Of a stretch of 64,000 nt of DNA, positions 45,382 through 54,511 are shown piece after piece. Each line of letters starts with the position of its first letter. Positions within the stretch are counted from its first letter, which is position 1. The stretch is from assembly GCF_900107725.1 (NCBI RefSeq), contig NZ_FNQO01000002.1, forward strand, positions 62,001 through 126,000. Reading direction: 5' to 3'. A model generated the notes under the pieces. The model was not told the origin of the DNA. It was given only the letters and a program-made list of their open reading frames with translations, and did not search any database. The stretch comes from Microbulbifer marinus (GTDB lineage Bacteria > Pseudomonadota > Gammaproteobacteria > Pseudomonadales > Cellvibrionaceae). Made by a program: the position numbers and the translations under genes.

Positions 45382-46884
45382 ATGAAAAGAAGTGATTGCA
45401 GCGAAACGCGAGGCCGCCACCTGCGCCCGCTGAAGACTCATATCCTCGCCGCGTTGAAGGCTCCGCTTGCCGCCGCAGTGCTGGGCCTGAGTGCAATGCA
45501 AGCCCAGGCAGATACCCTGTGGGAAATCTACCTGCAGGCACTGGATAACGACCAACAGCTGGCCGCCGACCGCGCCGCCTACCACGCCGGCCTGGAAGCC
45601 AAGAACCTGGGCCGCTCCGCGCTGCTGCCGCAGATCAACGGCAGTGCCGAAGCCAGCCGCACCCGCTCCGATTCTACCCAGTTCAGTTATACGTTTATCG
45701 CGGACACGGTTATCGCGACGCCGAACAGCACCGACTCCGACACGGACGAGCGTGTCTATTCCGCCCGCCTCGATCAGGCCATCTTCGACCTGCCGGCCTG
45801 GTTCGGCTACCAGCAGGGTAAAAAGGCCACCGATCAGGCCGTGGCTGAATTCAGCGCCAACCAGCAGGAAATGATGCTGCGTGTGGCCACCGCCTATTTC
45901 GATGTGCTGCGCGCCTACGACGTACTGGAAGCTGCCCGCGCGGAAGAGGAGGCCCTGGCCAAGCAGCTGGAACAGACTCAGCAGCGCTTCGAGGTCGGTC
46001 TTACCGCGATCACCGACGTCTACGATTCCCGGGCGGCCTACGACAACGCCGTCGCACGCAGGCTGACCGCACAGGACAACCTGCTGAGCAACTTCGATGC
46101 GCTGTCTGTACTCACTGGCACACACCACGATTCCGTCGCATCGCTAGCAGAAAACTTCAATGTTGCGCCGCCGGAGCCTGTAGAGCGCAGCGCCTGGGTG
46201 GACTTCGCGCTGGCAAACAACTTCGATCTCAAGGCCGCGCGCCTGGCCGCCGATGCGGCCCGCTATGGCGCCCGCGCCGCCGCCAGCGAGCATTTGCCGA
46301 CCCTGACCGGCTCGCTGAGCTATCAGAAGTACTACCAGGATGGCGACGCCGACACCTCCGTACCGGGCGAGACTCCGCTCACCCTGCCGATCGACACAGA
46401 TCGCGAGACCAAAATTGCCGCGCTGACATTGAACGTGCCGATCTATTCCGGCGGCCGTCTCAGCGCCAGCCGCCGCGAGGCGCGCAATCTCGCCTTCCAG
46501 GCCGAGGACCTGCGTAACCTGGCCGAGCGCAACACCGTGCAGAACACCCGCACCCTGCACCGCGCGGTGGTGACCGATGTTTCCCGCGTAGAAGCGCGCC
46601 AACAGGCGGTGATCTCCGCCCAGAGCGCACTGGCGGCGACCCAGGCTGGCTACGAAGTGGGCACACGCAATATCGTCGACGTACTGCTGGCGCAGCGCAC
46701 GCTGTTTCAGTCCCAGACCGACTTCGCCAATGCCCTGTACGACTACATCCTGAATACGCTGAACCTGAAACGGGTAGCGGGCCTGCTGGCGCCGGACGAC
46801 CTGCAGCAGCTGGAAGCCAAGCTGAACCCGGCACAGCCGATCACCCGGGTCGCCGAGGCCGTCGCCGTCCCTGCGTCCAAGTAA
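45382..46884 (+). CDS. tolC: TolC-family outer-membrane efflux channel
   Basis: A 500-residue outer-membrane factor. A long basic N region and signal peptide end near MQAQA (about 45); then LWEIYLQALDNDQQL opens the first half of the internal duplication. ALLPQINGSAEASR and the second-half HLPTLTGSLSY with LNVPIYSGGRLSA are the conserved OEP-family segments, and VGTRNIVDVLLAQRTL marks the last helix. I choose ATG 45382, with AGGAAG at nine bases, over a TTG at 45373. No membrane-fusion or pump gene is adjacent, so it probably serves several export systems, including type I secretion. Confidence 0.92.
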   Translation: MKRSDCSETRGRHLRPLKTHILAALKAPLAAAVLGLSAMQAQADTLWEIYLQALDNDQQLAADRAAYHAGLEAKNLGRSALLPQINGSAEASRTRSDSTQFSYTFIADTVIATPNSTDSDTDERVYSARLDQAIFDLPAWFGYQQGKKATDQAVAEFSANQQEMMLRVATAYFDVLRAYDVLEAARAEEEALAKQLEQTQQRFEVGLTAITDVYDSRAAYDNAVARRLTAQDNLLSNFDALSVLTGTHHDSVASLAENFNVAPPEPVERSAWVDFALANNFDLKAARLAADAARYGARAAASEHLPTLTGSLSYQKYYQDGDADTSVPGETPLTLPIDTDRETKIAALTLNVPIYSGGRLSASRREARNLAFQAEDLRNLAERNTVQNTRTLHRAVVTDVSRVEARQQAVISAQSALAATQAGYEVGTRNIVDVLLAQRTLFQSQTDFANALYDYILNTLNLKRVAGLLAPDDLQQLEAKLNPAQPITRVAEAVAVPASK

Positions 46885-46891
46885 TAGACTT

Positions 46892-46940
46892 GGGCATTTA
46901 ATGCCCTGTTGTCACGGCAGGCGGGCAATACCCGCCTGCC
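46892..46940. terminator. Hairpins between convergent tolC and waaA
   Basis: Two stems follow in 63 bp: GGGCAT/ATGCCC (46892-46906) and GGCAGGCGGG/CCCGCCTGCC (46916-46925 and 46931-46940, 5-nt loop). The second is strong but lacks a long U-run in either direction. Confidence 0.5.
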
Positions 46941-46947
46941 GATTCCC

Positions 46948-48237
46948 TCAAAGGGCTTCGGCCAATCCCTCGATTTCACCCAACAGGCGCTGCAAGGCAC
47001 CGCTGTTCTCTGCCGCTACGGCCCGACCCCGCTCACCAACCCTGTGGCGCCGACTGTCATTACCGAGCCACTCGGCGATCTGCGTCGCCAGCTCCTCGGC
47101 GTTTTCCACCACCGCCATACCGCCAGCGCCGCGCAGCAATTCTGCCACCGTGGCAAAGTTATGCAGGTGCGGACCGCACACGACCGGCACGCCCCAGGCG
47201 GCCGGCTCAATCATGTTGTGACCGCCCACCGGCACCAGGCTGCCACCGACAAATGCGGTATCGCAGGCGCCGTAAAAGCGCAGCAGCTCGCCCATGGTGT
47301 CGCCCAGCAATATCTGGTGCTCGGGGCGCGGTGGACCGCCGTCGCTGCGGCGCAGTAGTTTGTAACCGCGGTCGCGACACAGACGCGCGACGCTATCGAA
47401 GCGTTGCGGATGGCGCGGCACGAGTACCAGCAACAAGTCTGCAAACTTCTTACGCAACTGCGCGAAGGCGTCGAGAATGACTTCCTCTTCGCCGGCATGG
47501 GTGCTGGCCGCAAGCCAGACTTTACGCCCGGTCGCGCCGCGCCACTGGTGTGTCAGGGCCTGGGCCTCGCTCTCGAGGCCAAGGTCGATATGCAGATCGA
47601 ATTTGATATTGCCGCTGGCGACGACCCGCTCAGGCGGCAGGCCGAGCTCGACGAAACGCTGGGCGTCGGCTGAATACTGGGCCACGACCCGGCTCAGATT
47701 GTCGAGCATCGGCCGGGTCAGGCGGGGAAAGCGTCCGTAGCCGCGCGCCGACTTCTCGCTGAGCCGCGCATTGGCCAGCAACGTGGGAATATTGCGCTCC
47801 GCACAGGTCGCCAGCAGGTTCGGCCACAGCTCCGTCTCGATGATCACCAGCATGTCCGGCCGCAGCGCATCGAGGAAGGGCGTCAGGCACTCGGGCAGGT
47901 CGTAGGGCAGGTAGTAGTGCAGCAGTCGCCCGCCGAGCAACGGCTGCAGCGCCGCGCGCACCCGTTCGGAACCGGTGGGTGTGGTGGTGGTTACCAACCA
48001 CTGCCAGTGCGGATGCCGCGCGGCCAGCTGCTCGATCACCGGCACTGCCGCCAGCGTCTCGCCGACCGACACCGAATGCACCCAGATTAGCGGCGCGCGA
48101 CTTGCCCGCACGGGGACGCGACCGATGCGCTCGCGCCAACGTTGGCGGTATTCCGGCTGTACCCGGCCGCGCCACCAGAGGCGCAACAGTATCAGCGGAA
48201 TGGCGGCTCGAAATAACCAGGTATACAGAGTGCGCAT
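46948..48237 (-). CDS. waaA: 3-deoxy-D-manno-octulosonic acid (Kdo) transferase
   Basis: A 429-residue membrane-associated GT-B enzyme (GT30) that transfers Kdo from CMP-Kdo to lipid IVA. It has an N-terminal hydrophobic anchor (LFRAAIPLILLRLW), the acceptor-domain motif WVHSVSVGETLAAVP with the catalytic Glu, and LVTTTTPTGSERV, ETELWPNLLA and GNIKFD. The CMP-binding end carries GGSLVPVGGHNMIEP and the PVVCGPHLHNF loop. Length and motifs match WaaA well. Divergent from a GT4 gene by 159 bp. Together with the neighbouring glycosyltransferases it marks an LPS-core region. Confidence 0.95.
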   Translation of the reverse strand: MRTLYTWLFRAAIPLILLRLWWRGRVQPEYRQRWRERIGRVPVRASRAPLIWVHSVSVGETLAAVPVIEQLAARHPHWQWLVTTTTPTGSERVRAALQPLLGGRLLHYYLPYDLPECLTPFLDALRPDMLVIIETELWPNLLATCAERNIPTLLANARLSEKSARGYGRFPRLTRPMLDNLSRVVAQYSADAQRFVELGLPPERVVASGNIKFDLHIDLGLESEAQALTHQWRGATGRKVWLAASTHAGEEEVILDAFAQLRKKFADLLLVLVPRHPQRFDSVARLCRDRGYKLLRRSDGGPPRPEHQILLGDTMGELLRFYGACDTAFVGGSLVPVGGHNMIEPAAWGVPVVCGPHLHNFATVAELLRGAGGMAVVENAEELATQIAEWLGNDSRRHRVGERGRAVAAENSGALQRLLGEIEGLAEAL

Positions 48238-48307
48238 CTATGGGTGTGATAAAGCTCAATCAGTCAGTTGCAGAGCCGTCGCCTGTACGGGATGCGGCTC
48301 CGCTGCC

Positions 48308-48313
48308 TATAAT
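48308..48313 (+). promoter_or_regulatory. Consensus -10 box upstream of the GT4 gene
   Basis: A perfect TATAAT lies 84 bp before the TTG start of the GT4 gene, in the waaA/GT4 divergent gap. No good -35 is seen at 16-18 bp, so this is tentative. Confidence 0.35.
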
Positions 48314-48396
48314 GGGCGCCCTGTCCGGCCGCCCGAGTCCGGGCCCATCATATCACCGACGGGATCATTTCCCCTTCTGCAATCGGAGTTGAGCCT

Positions 48397-49539
48397 TTGA
48401 AGGTAGTGCAACTGCTGCCCGCCTTGAATTCGGGCGGGGTTGAGCGCGGCACCGTGGATTTTGCCCGCGCGCTGGTAACCGCCGGACACGAATCCATCGT
48501 CATTTCCAGCGGCGGCCGTATGGTCGAACAGCTGCAGCGCGAAGGCACGCGGCATATTGCCATGCCGATCCACAAAAAATCCTTGTCCAGCCTGTTGCAG
48601 GTGCGCCCGCTGCGCAAACTGCTCGCGGAGCTGGATGCGGACATACTGCACGTGCGTTCACGCGTGCCCGCCTGGCTGACTTACCTGGCCTGGAAAAAGA
48701 TGCCCGCAGCCAGCCGCCCTAGACTGGTCAGTACCGCGCACGGCCTCTATTCGATCAACCGCTACAGCGCCATCATGGCAAAGACCGAACAGGTCATCGC
48801 CATCTCCGAATGCGTGCGCGATTACCTGCTGCAAAATTACCCGCAGGATCTGCGCAGACCACCACAAATTGTCTACCGGGGCGTGGACACGCAGGAGTTT
48901 TATCCCGATCTGCCATTGCCGGCGGACTGGCTCGACAAAACCTGCACGGAATTCCCGCAGCTGCGCGGCAAGCGCTGGCTGCTGCTGCCCGGGCGCCTGA
49001 CCCGCTGGAAAGGCCAGGAGGATTTCATCGACCTGATGGCGCGCCTGGCACAAGAATACGCGGACATTCACGGCGTTATCCTTGGCGGCAGCGAACCGAA
49101 CAAGGCGCACTACGAAGAGGAACTGAAACAGCGGGTACGCGATCGCGGCATTGAGGATCGGGTGAGTTTTGTCGGCCACCGTGCGGATATCCGCTACTGG
49201 TACAAGCAGTCGGCCATGGTCTTCAATCTGTCCCAGCGCCCGGAGCCGTTCGGCCGCACCGTGATCGAAGCCGCGGCGATCGGGACGCCCCTGGTCGGTT
49301 ACGATATCGGCGGTCCGGCGGAATCCCTGCGCGCCTGCTTCCCGCAGGGACTGGTGGACAAATCCGACCCGCAGGCACTCTACCAAACGGTGCGCAAACT
49401 GCTCGATGGCCCCGCGGCAAGATCCCGCCTGACAGAGGAATTCACCCTGGAAAAACAGGCGCGACACACCATCGAAATTTACCAGTCACTGCTGGCGGAA
49501 AGCGCAGCAAACGGCAGCGGGGAGCATGCGCGTGATTGA
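48397..49539 (+). CDS. Glycosyltransferase family 4 (LPS core type)
   Basis: A 380-residue GT4 enzyme. The N-terminal domain begins VVQLLPALNSGGVERGT, where the SGGVERG loop is typical of core glycosyltransferases. The donor domain shows LLPGRLTRWKGQEDFI, GVILGGSEPN, VSFVGHRADIRYWY and RPEPFGRTVIEAAAIG (the E-x7-E motif). The start codon is TTG (48397) with GGAG eight bases upstream; no ATG or GTG fits. The YrbL-like gene overlaps its end by 14 bases. The acceptor is presumably the LPS inner core. Confidence 0.87.
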   Translation: MKVVQLLPALNSGGVERGTVDFARALVTAGHESIVISSGGRMVEQLQREGTRHIAMPIHKKSLSSLLQVRPLRKLLAELDADILHVRSRVPAWLTYLAWKKMPAASRPRLVSTAHGLYSINRYSAIMAKTEQVIAISECVRDYLLQNYPQDLRRPPQIVYRGVDTQEFYPDLPLPADWLDKTCTEFPQLRGKRWLLLPGRLTRWKGQEDFIDLMARLAQEYADIHGVILGGSEPNKAHYEEELKQRVRDRGIEDRVSFVGHRADIRYWYKQSAMVFNLSQRPEPFGRTVIEAAAIGTPLVGYDIGGPAESLRACFPQGLVDKSDPQALYQTVRKLLDGPAARSRLTEEFTLEKQARHTIEIYQSLLAESAANGSGEHARD

Positions 49540-50203
49540 CCTGAGTCACAGCGAGCCCTTCGCCAGCGGCGGCAACCGCTTCTGCTACCGCCACCCGGAA
49601 AACCCGCAACTCTGCGTCAAGGTGATGCGTCCGGGGCGCACCGCGGAACTGATCGGTCGCGCGCCCTGGTACAAACAGTGGCGCGGTGAAGAATATTTCG
49701 ACGACAACCTGCGTGAGCTGGAAGGTTACTCACAGCGCTCACTGCAGCGCGACGACGCAGGCCTGTGGCGGCACCTGCCGCGCTGGTATGGAATACAGGA
49801 GACGAGCCTCGGGCCGGGTGCGGTCACCGATATGATCCTGGATGCGTCCGGCGCACCGGCCCCCACCCTGCGCCAGTACCTGAACAAGCACGGCCTCGAT
49901 GCAGAGGTGCGCGCGGCACTGCAGCGTTTTGCCGACTGGCTGCTGCAATACAAGGTGCTGACCAAAAACCTGATTGCACACAATCTGGTGCTGCGCGAGG
50001 AACGCGGCCAGCTGGAACTCTACCTGATCGACGGCCTCGGCAGCGCCGCCTTCCTGCCGCTACCGGAAATTTCCGACTTCTTTGCCGAGCGCTATATCCA
50101 GCGGCGCATCGAGCGTATGTGGCTGCGTGTGGACTGGGAGATTTCCGACAAGAAAGTGCCGTGGCGCAAATTCGAGGCGCGCGGACTGAAGCGACAACGT
50201 TGA
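49526..50203 (+). CDS. YrbL-family protein, kinase-like
   Basis: A 225-residue protein of the YrbL (PhoP-regulated network) family, distantly related to protein and LPS kinases. SGGNRFCYRHPENPQLCVKV near 14-33 resembles a P-loop plus the ATP-lysine strand. KNLIAHNLVLRE stands where the catalytic loop would be, and LYLIDGLG where the DFG-type metal motif would be. The start overlaps the upstream GT4 gene by 14 bases, implying coupled expression. A role in phosphorylating the LPS core is suggested by context but not shown. Confidence 0.78.
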   Translation: MRVIDLSHSEPFASGGNRFCYRHPENPQLCVKVMRPGRTAELIGRAPWYKQWRGEEYFDDNLRELEGYSQRSLQRDDAGLWRHLPRWYGIQETSLGPGAVTDMILDASGAPAPTLRQYLNKHGLDAEVRAALQRFADWLLQYKVLTKNLIAHNLVLREERGQLELYLIDGLGSAAFLPLPEISDFFAERYIQRRIERMWLRVDWEISDKKVPWRKFEARGLKRQR

Positions 50204-50248
50204 TTTTGTTTGCGCGATACAAAAGTGGCAGCCAGCGACCGTCCCGAG

Positions 50249-51184
50249 TCAGGTAACCGGCAGGCCACACCGATGCAGCAGCGCCCGCGCACAGATCAGG
50301 TACTGGTTGAGCGGCTCGCGGGACAGCTCGAAGGGTGCGGCCACGTCGTCCACGCGGTCGGTGACCAGCCCCTGATCCACCAGCCGCTGTACCGCGGCGC
50401 GCACCTTGTTTGCCCGCCCCTTGCTCGAAGTGCGAATAATCCCTACCCGCGCCCGGCTCTGCAGCGATTCGAACACCATCGAAATGCTGTCCTCGGTGAC
50501 CCATATCTGCTCCGCGGCGGCCATCTGTTCCTGCACCCAGCCCGGCGGGCAATCCTGCCAGTCGACCACCTGCGCAGCGGCCGCAGAAAACCGCGCGACG
50601 GTACCCGCCGGTGTGCGCCGGCTGTCCGACAGGTGCCAATCCAGCGGCGCCTCCAGCAGGCGCTCGACCTGCTGCTGAATGGATGTCGCGTCCCAATCGA
50701 AGTGCTTGCTGGGCCCGCCCAACAGGATCAGGCCGCGCCCCCGCTGCATCGCGTCCTGCGGCAGCGGCTCGGTGAGTGCACCCTGGCTCAAAATAACGTT
50801 CTGCAGCGGTGGCGGGCGGTCGTGCTCGGGCACTATGGCAAAATCAAACCAGCGGAACGGCAGCAGCGGCAGGTTGATGGCCACCGCGCGGCCGCCGTAG
50901 CGTCGGCGCGCCGCCAGCATCGGCAGGCGGCTGCGGCGGCCGGTACCGATCAGGAAGTCCGGCCGCGGCATGTCGCGCAATACTGCTGGCTCAGCGAACC
51001 ACAACCGGGATGCAGTAATCGAGGCGGGAATATCGAAGCTCTCCACGGTTCCGGCAAAGCTGCCGCGCAGACCTTGCAGCAGCGCTGCACTCTGTTTCTC
51101 GTGGGCTCGATTTCCGTCGAGGAAACGCCAGACCGTCAAATGCAAGGGAAATAGCCTCAAACTATTGGCAAGGGCGGGAAGCAT
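50249..51184 (-). CDS. ELM1-family protein (mitochondrial-fission ELM1-like)
   Basis: A 311-residue protein of the ELM1 family, a GT-B-like fold named after a plant protein but common in bacteria near LPS genes. Family marks are RFLDGNRAHEKQSAALLQGL (residues 19-38), PDFLIGTGRRSRLPML, the ILSQGALTEPLP segment and the LLGGPSKHFDW domain start. EQIWVTEDSISMVFESLQS (in part) is the typical second-domain motif. It is on the strand opposite to its neighbours and divergent from ugd by 229 bp. The biochemical role in bacteria is not established; glycan transfer is a reasonable guess. Confidence 0.82.
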   Translation of the reverse strand: MLPALANSLRLFPLHLTVWRFLDGNRAHEKQSAALLQGLRGSFAGTVESFDIPASITASRLWFAEPAVLRDMPRPDFLIGTGRRSRLPMLAARRRYGGRAVAINLPLLPFRWFDFAIVPEHDRPPPLQNVILSQGALTEPLPQDAMQRGRGLILLGGPSKHFDWDATSIQQQVERLLEAPLDWHLSDSRRTPAGTVARFSAAAAQVVDWQDCPPGWVQEQMAAAEQIWVTEDSISMVFESLQSRARVGIIRTSSKGRANKVRAAVQRLVDQGLVTDRVDDVAAPFELSREPLNQYLICARALLHRCGLPVT

Positions 51185-51204
51185 AGCCCAGCTTCGCCCC
51201 GCTG

Positions 51205-51232
51205 TTGAAGGCCCGGGGCGGCGCAGTATAAT
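51205..51232 (+). promoter_or_regulatory. Sigma-70 type promoter for ugd
   Basis: TTGAAG (51205-51210), 16 bp, TATAAT (51227-51232): a perfect -10 and a four-of-six -35. Transcription would begin near 51239 and give a leader of about 175 nt before ugd. The -35 overlaps the start region of the divergent ELM1 gene. Confidence 0.55.
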
Positions 51233-51413
51233 CCCCGGCCCCGCGAAAATGCCGCGCAGGCTCGCGGCACCGGCCCTGCAACACCAATCTCCCGCTGCCT
51301 ATGAACGGTCCCCATTCCAGAATCTTTGCGAATATCGGGTACAATTCCGGCGGCTATGGCTATGGGCCGCGCCCATCGCCCTTATCCCTATCGACTGAAA
51401 TTGAGACACGCGA

Positions 51414-52745
51414 ATGAATGTAAGTGTATTTGGCACCGGCTACGTCGGCCTGGTTCAAGCTGCGGTACTGGCCGAGGCCGGCCACAAAGTGTTTTGTATC
51501 GATATCGATAAGGACAAGATCGAGGCGCTGAAGCAGGGCCAGGTACCGATTTACGAGCCGGGCCTGGAACCGCTGGTCGAGCGCAACCTCGCCACCGAGA
51601 ACCTGCAGTTCACCACCGACGCCAAGACTGGTGTCGACCACGGTGAGATTATCTTTATCGCCGTGGGTACGCCGCCGGACGAGGACGGCTCCGCAGATCT
51701 GCGCCATGTGCTGACGGTTGCCAGAACCATCGCCGAGCATATGAGCGAGCCCAAGATCGTCGTCAATAAGTCGACCGTGCCCGTCGGCACCGCCGACAAG
51801 GTGCACGAGGCGATCGAGACCGAGCTGGGCAAGCGCGGCGCCAGGGACCTGACCTTCAACGTAGTCTCCAACCCGGAGTTCCTGAAGGAGGGCTCCGCCG
51901 TCGCCGACTGCATGCGCCCGGATCGCATTATCATCGGTACCGACAGCCAGGATGCGGAAGAAGCCCTGCGCCAGCTGTACGCACCGTTTAACCGCAACCA
52001 CGAAAAGATCATGGCGATGGACGTGCGCAGCGCCGAGCTGGCCAAGTACGCGGCCAACTGCATGCTGGCGACCAAGATCAGCTTTATGAACGAGATGGCG
52101 GAAATCGCCGATCTTGTCGGCGCAGATATCGAACAGGTGCGCCAGGGCATCGGCTCCGATCCGCGCATCGGCTACCAGTTCATTTACGCCGGTATCGGCT
52201 ACGGCGGTTCCTGCTTCCCGAAGGACGTCAAGGCACTGATCACCACCGCCGGCAAGCTGGGTATCGCCCCGGGCATCCTGACCTCGGTGGAAGAGCGCAA
52301 CCAGCGGCAGAAGCACTACCTGCTCGACAAGATCACGGCGCACTTCGGCGAAGACCTGACCGGCAAGACCTTCGCGCTGTGGGGGCTCGCCTTCAAGCCC
52401 AATACCGACGATATGCGCGAAGCGCCGAGCCGTGTGCTGATGGAGCAATTGTGGGCGCGCGGGGCCAAGGTGCAGGCGTTCGACCCGCAGGCGATGGAGG
52501 AGTGCCAGCGCATTTACGGCGTGCGCGACGACCTGCAGCTGTGCGGCACCAAGGAGAGCGCCCTGGCCGGCGCCGACGCACTGATCATCGCCACCGAGTG
52601 GCAACAGTTCAAGGCGATCGACGTCGAGGCGGTGACCGGCGGCCTGAAGGCGCCGGTTATCTTCGACGGCCGCAACCTGTACGAGCCGAAGCAGCTGGCC
52701 CGCGCCGGCATCGACTACTACTGTGTCGGCCGCCCGCACGCGTAA
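51414..52745 (+). CDS. ugd: UDP-glucose 6-dehydrogenase
   Basis: A 443-residue NAD-dependent enzyme oxidising UDP-glucose to UDP-glucuronate, a precursor for acidic surface sugars. The Rossmann motif [10 protein letters not shown] is at 7-16. [12 protein letters not shown] and [20 protein letters not shown] belong to the conserved core. The catalytic Cys is in [13 protein letters not shown] near 264, and [17 protein letters not shown] is the C-terminal UDP-binding domain. It ends directly before a strong terminator. UDP-glucuronate supply fits the glycan genes around. Confidence 0.96.
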   Translation: MNVSVFGTGYVGLVQAAVLAEAGHKVFCIDIDKDKIEALKQGQVPIYEPGLEPLVERNLATENLQFTTDAKTGVDHGEIIFIAVGTPPDEDGSADLRHVLTVARTIAEHMSEPKIVVNKSTVPVGTADKVHEAIETELGKRGARDLTFNVVSNPEFLKEGSAVADCMRPDRIIIGTDSQDAEEALRQLYAPFNRNHEKIMAMDVRSAELAKYAANCMLATKISFMNEMAEIADLVGADIEQVRQGIGSDPRIGYQFIYAGIGYGGSCFPKDVKALITTAGKLGIAPGILTSVEERNQRQKHYLLDKITAHFGEDLTGKTFALWGLAFKPNTDDMREAPSRVLMEQLWARGAKVQAFDPQAMEECQRIYGVRDDLQLCGTKESALAGADALIIATEWQQFKAIDVEAVTGGLKAPVIFDGRNLYEPKQLARAGIDYYCVGRPHA

Positions 52746-52760
52746 GCCGGGCAGCAGCAT

Positions 52761-52792
52761 AAAAAAGGGGCGCCGCTGGCGCCCCTTTTTTT
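52761..52792. terminator. Bidirectional intrinsic terminator
   Basis: AAAAAAGGGGCGCC (52761-52774), loop GCT and GGCGCCCCTTTTTTT (52778-52792), between convergent ugd and the O-antigen-ligase-like gene, 15 bp after one and 15 bp after the other. Confidence 0.95.
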
Positions 52793-52806
52793 ATCGCGGA
52801 GTTCGC

Positions 52807-54168
52807 CTACCCAGCTGGTGGCCGGGCGAAATCCGCCCGCAGTATCTGGGTGGCCACACCGGCGCAGACCAGGCCAAAGACATAGCCGCCGCTGGCAAAA
52901 AACAGATACGATTCAAAACAGTTGATCACCAGCCAGTAGAGCATAAAGCAGAGGAAAAACAGCAGCAGATCCCCCGGCAATTCGCCCCGTCGCCACGTCT
53001 TTACACTGCCTACCAATAGCCAGCCGATCAACGCCAGCAGCAGCAGGCTGCCGAGCAGGCCGTTATTCACCTGCAGGTCCAGGTAACTGTTGTGCAGGTG
53101 CCCGAAGAGGTCCTTCAGATGCTGGGGCATGGTCTGCGATTGCTCAATCACCAGGCTGCGCCCCTTGCCGCCCCAGCCGAGCAGTGGGCGCTCCTGGATC
53201 CAGCCGAGCGACTCCACCCAGGTGCGCACGCGGATACCCGTACTGGTGAAAGGTGTGCCCTCAATATCCCCGGCCATCACCGCATCGATGGTGTCGCTTT
53301 CATAGTCGAGCCGCTCGACCACGATACCGCCAAACTTGGTCCCGAGCGCGACCAGCGCGGCGACCGCCAGGACACTGGCCGCCACCAGGCGGGGCCAGCT
53401 CTGCGCCCCGAAGCGGACAAAGGCGGTGCGCAGACCGGCGATGCCGAGAAACAGCACCGCCAGGCTGAGCCCCAGCCAAACCGCGCGGGTCTGGGAATAC
53501 AGCACCGCCAACGCGCAGATGACCACCGCCGCCAGCCACAACAGTCCGACTAACGAAAAGGGTTTCACCGCGCGAAACAGCCGCGGTGCCAGCACGGCGA
53601 GGCCGAGCAGCGCCGTGCCGAACAACATCGCCGAGTGCTGGGCATTGTGCAGACCGAAATCGATCCGCTGACCGGCGGCGCCGGCCGCCCACTCGGCGAA
53701 GCCTTCGCCGACCACCCAGGGCGTCAGCAGCAGCGCCGTCAATGCCACCGTCCATAGCAGCAGCGTGTTGCGCACACTGCCGCCGAGCCAGCAGGCAATC
53801 GCCGCGAACGCGAACCAGTTGCCGAAGCGGTGCAGCTTCGGCGAGGACTCAGCCCACTCCGGATGCTGCAGCTTTATCGCGGCCCAGGACAGGATCTGAA
53901 TCAGGATCGAGGCGGCGAACAGCCAGGCCACCGGCGAGCGGAGCAGCTGGCGACCGTGGCGAAACACGGCCCAGCCGGTGATCAGCACCAGCAGTATCTT
54001 CAGCGGACCGGCCTGGTCCTCGGCGAGAGGCCAGACCAAAGCGCCGAGCAGAATGACCAGGCAACCGAACAGCTGCAGAGAGGGGGAGACATCCAGCAAG
54101 CGGTTCCGCTGCCAGACTGGGCGCTCCGCATGGAGCAGCCTTCCCGAAATACCACCTAGAGAAAACAA
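52807..54168 (-). CDS. O-antigen ligase/polymerase-like membrane protein (WaaL family)
   Basis: A 453-residue polytopic inner-membrane protein with 11-12 hydrophobic helices. The long periplasmic loop carries GIRVRTWVESLGWIQERPLL (in part) and HLHNSYLDLQVNNGLLG; the His of HNSYL is the catalytic signature of Wzy_C/O-antigen ligases. QTRAVWLGLSLA has the conserved Arg of the family. The start codon appears to be TTG (54168), with GGGAG six bases upstream. It would attach a lipid-linked glycan to the LPS core or another acceptor. WaaL versus polymerase cannot be separated by sequence alone. Confidence 0.85.
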   Translation of the reverse strand: MFSLGGISGRLLHAERPVWQRNRLLDVSPSLQLFGCLVILLGALVWPLAEDQAGPLKILLVLITGWAVFRHGRQLLRSPVAWLFAASILIQILSWAAIKLQHPEWAESSPKLHRFGNWFAFAAIACWLGGSVRNTLLLWTVALTALLLTPWVVGEGFAEWAAGAAGQRIDFGLHNAQHSAMLFGTALLGLAVLAPRLFRAVKPFSLVGLLWLAAVVICALAVLYSQTRAVWLGLSLAVLFLGIAGLRTAFVRFGAQSWPRLVAASVLAVAALVALGTKFGGIVVERLDYESDTIDAVMAGDIEGTPFTSTGIRVRTWVESLGWIQERPLLGWGGKGRSLVIEQSQTMPQHLKDLFGHLHNSYLDLQVNNGLLGSLLLLALIGWLLVGSVKTWRRGELPGDLLLFFLCFMLYWLVINCFESYLFFASGGYVFGLVCAGVATQILRADFARPPAG

Positions 54169-54511
54169 ATCCCGCTCCCGTAATTCGAAGTCGCTGACAA
54201 GCCGGACAGATTGCCGGCCGCACGATATCCCGCCGCGCAGTTTTTACCTTTATGCACCGGCGGGCTCAGCCCGTTGATATTCTTTATTCCTCCCTGACGT
54301 CCGGCACCGCCACGGCCAGCTGCAAACCCGGAGGCTCCTGCTGCGCTATGCATGGCGGTGGCAAACTAAAAAGCCATCCCGCGACTGCCGTATCGCCGGC
54401 AGTCGCAGGATGGCTATTCTACGAGAAGTTGATCGGCGGCTCTAGCGACGGCCGGGACGGTGCGAGCACTCGCACACCCCCGGGGCAAAGCTGAGGCCCG
54501 GACGCTGGTGG
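54169..54511. other. Intergenic region between ilvE and the WaaL-like gene
   Basis: 343 bp with no credible gene. It contains the strong hairpin at 54372-54415 and the leader of the O-antigen-ligase-like gene. I see nothing else. Confidence 0.6.
54360..54415 (-). terminator. Intrinsic terminator after ilvE
   Basis: A long stem: AGCCATCC-C-GCGACTGCCG (54372-54390) pairs with CGGCAGTCGC-A-GGATGGCT (54397-54415), with a single C-A mismatch and a 6-nt loop. On the minus strand it is followed by a short U-rich tract (UUUUUAGUUUG). It sits about 100 bp past the ilvE stop. Confidence 0.8.

Noticed and set aside
47777-47789. CAACGTGGGAAT inside waaA as another copy of the regulatory motif
   Set aside because: It lies well inside a coding region with no nearby second copy and differs at the end of the motif; likely chance.
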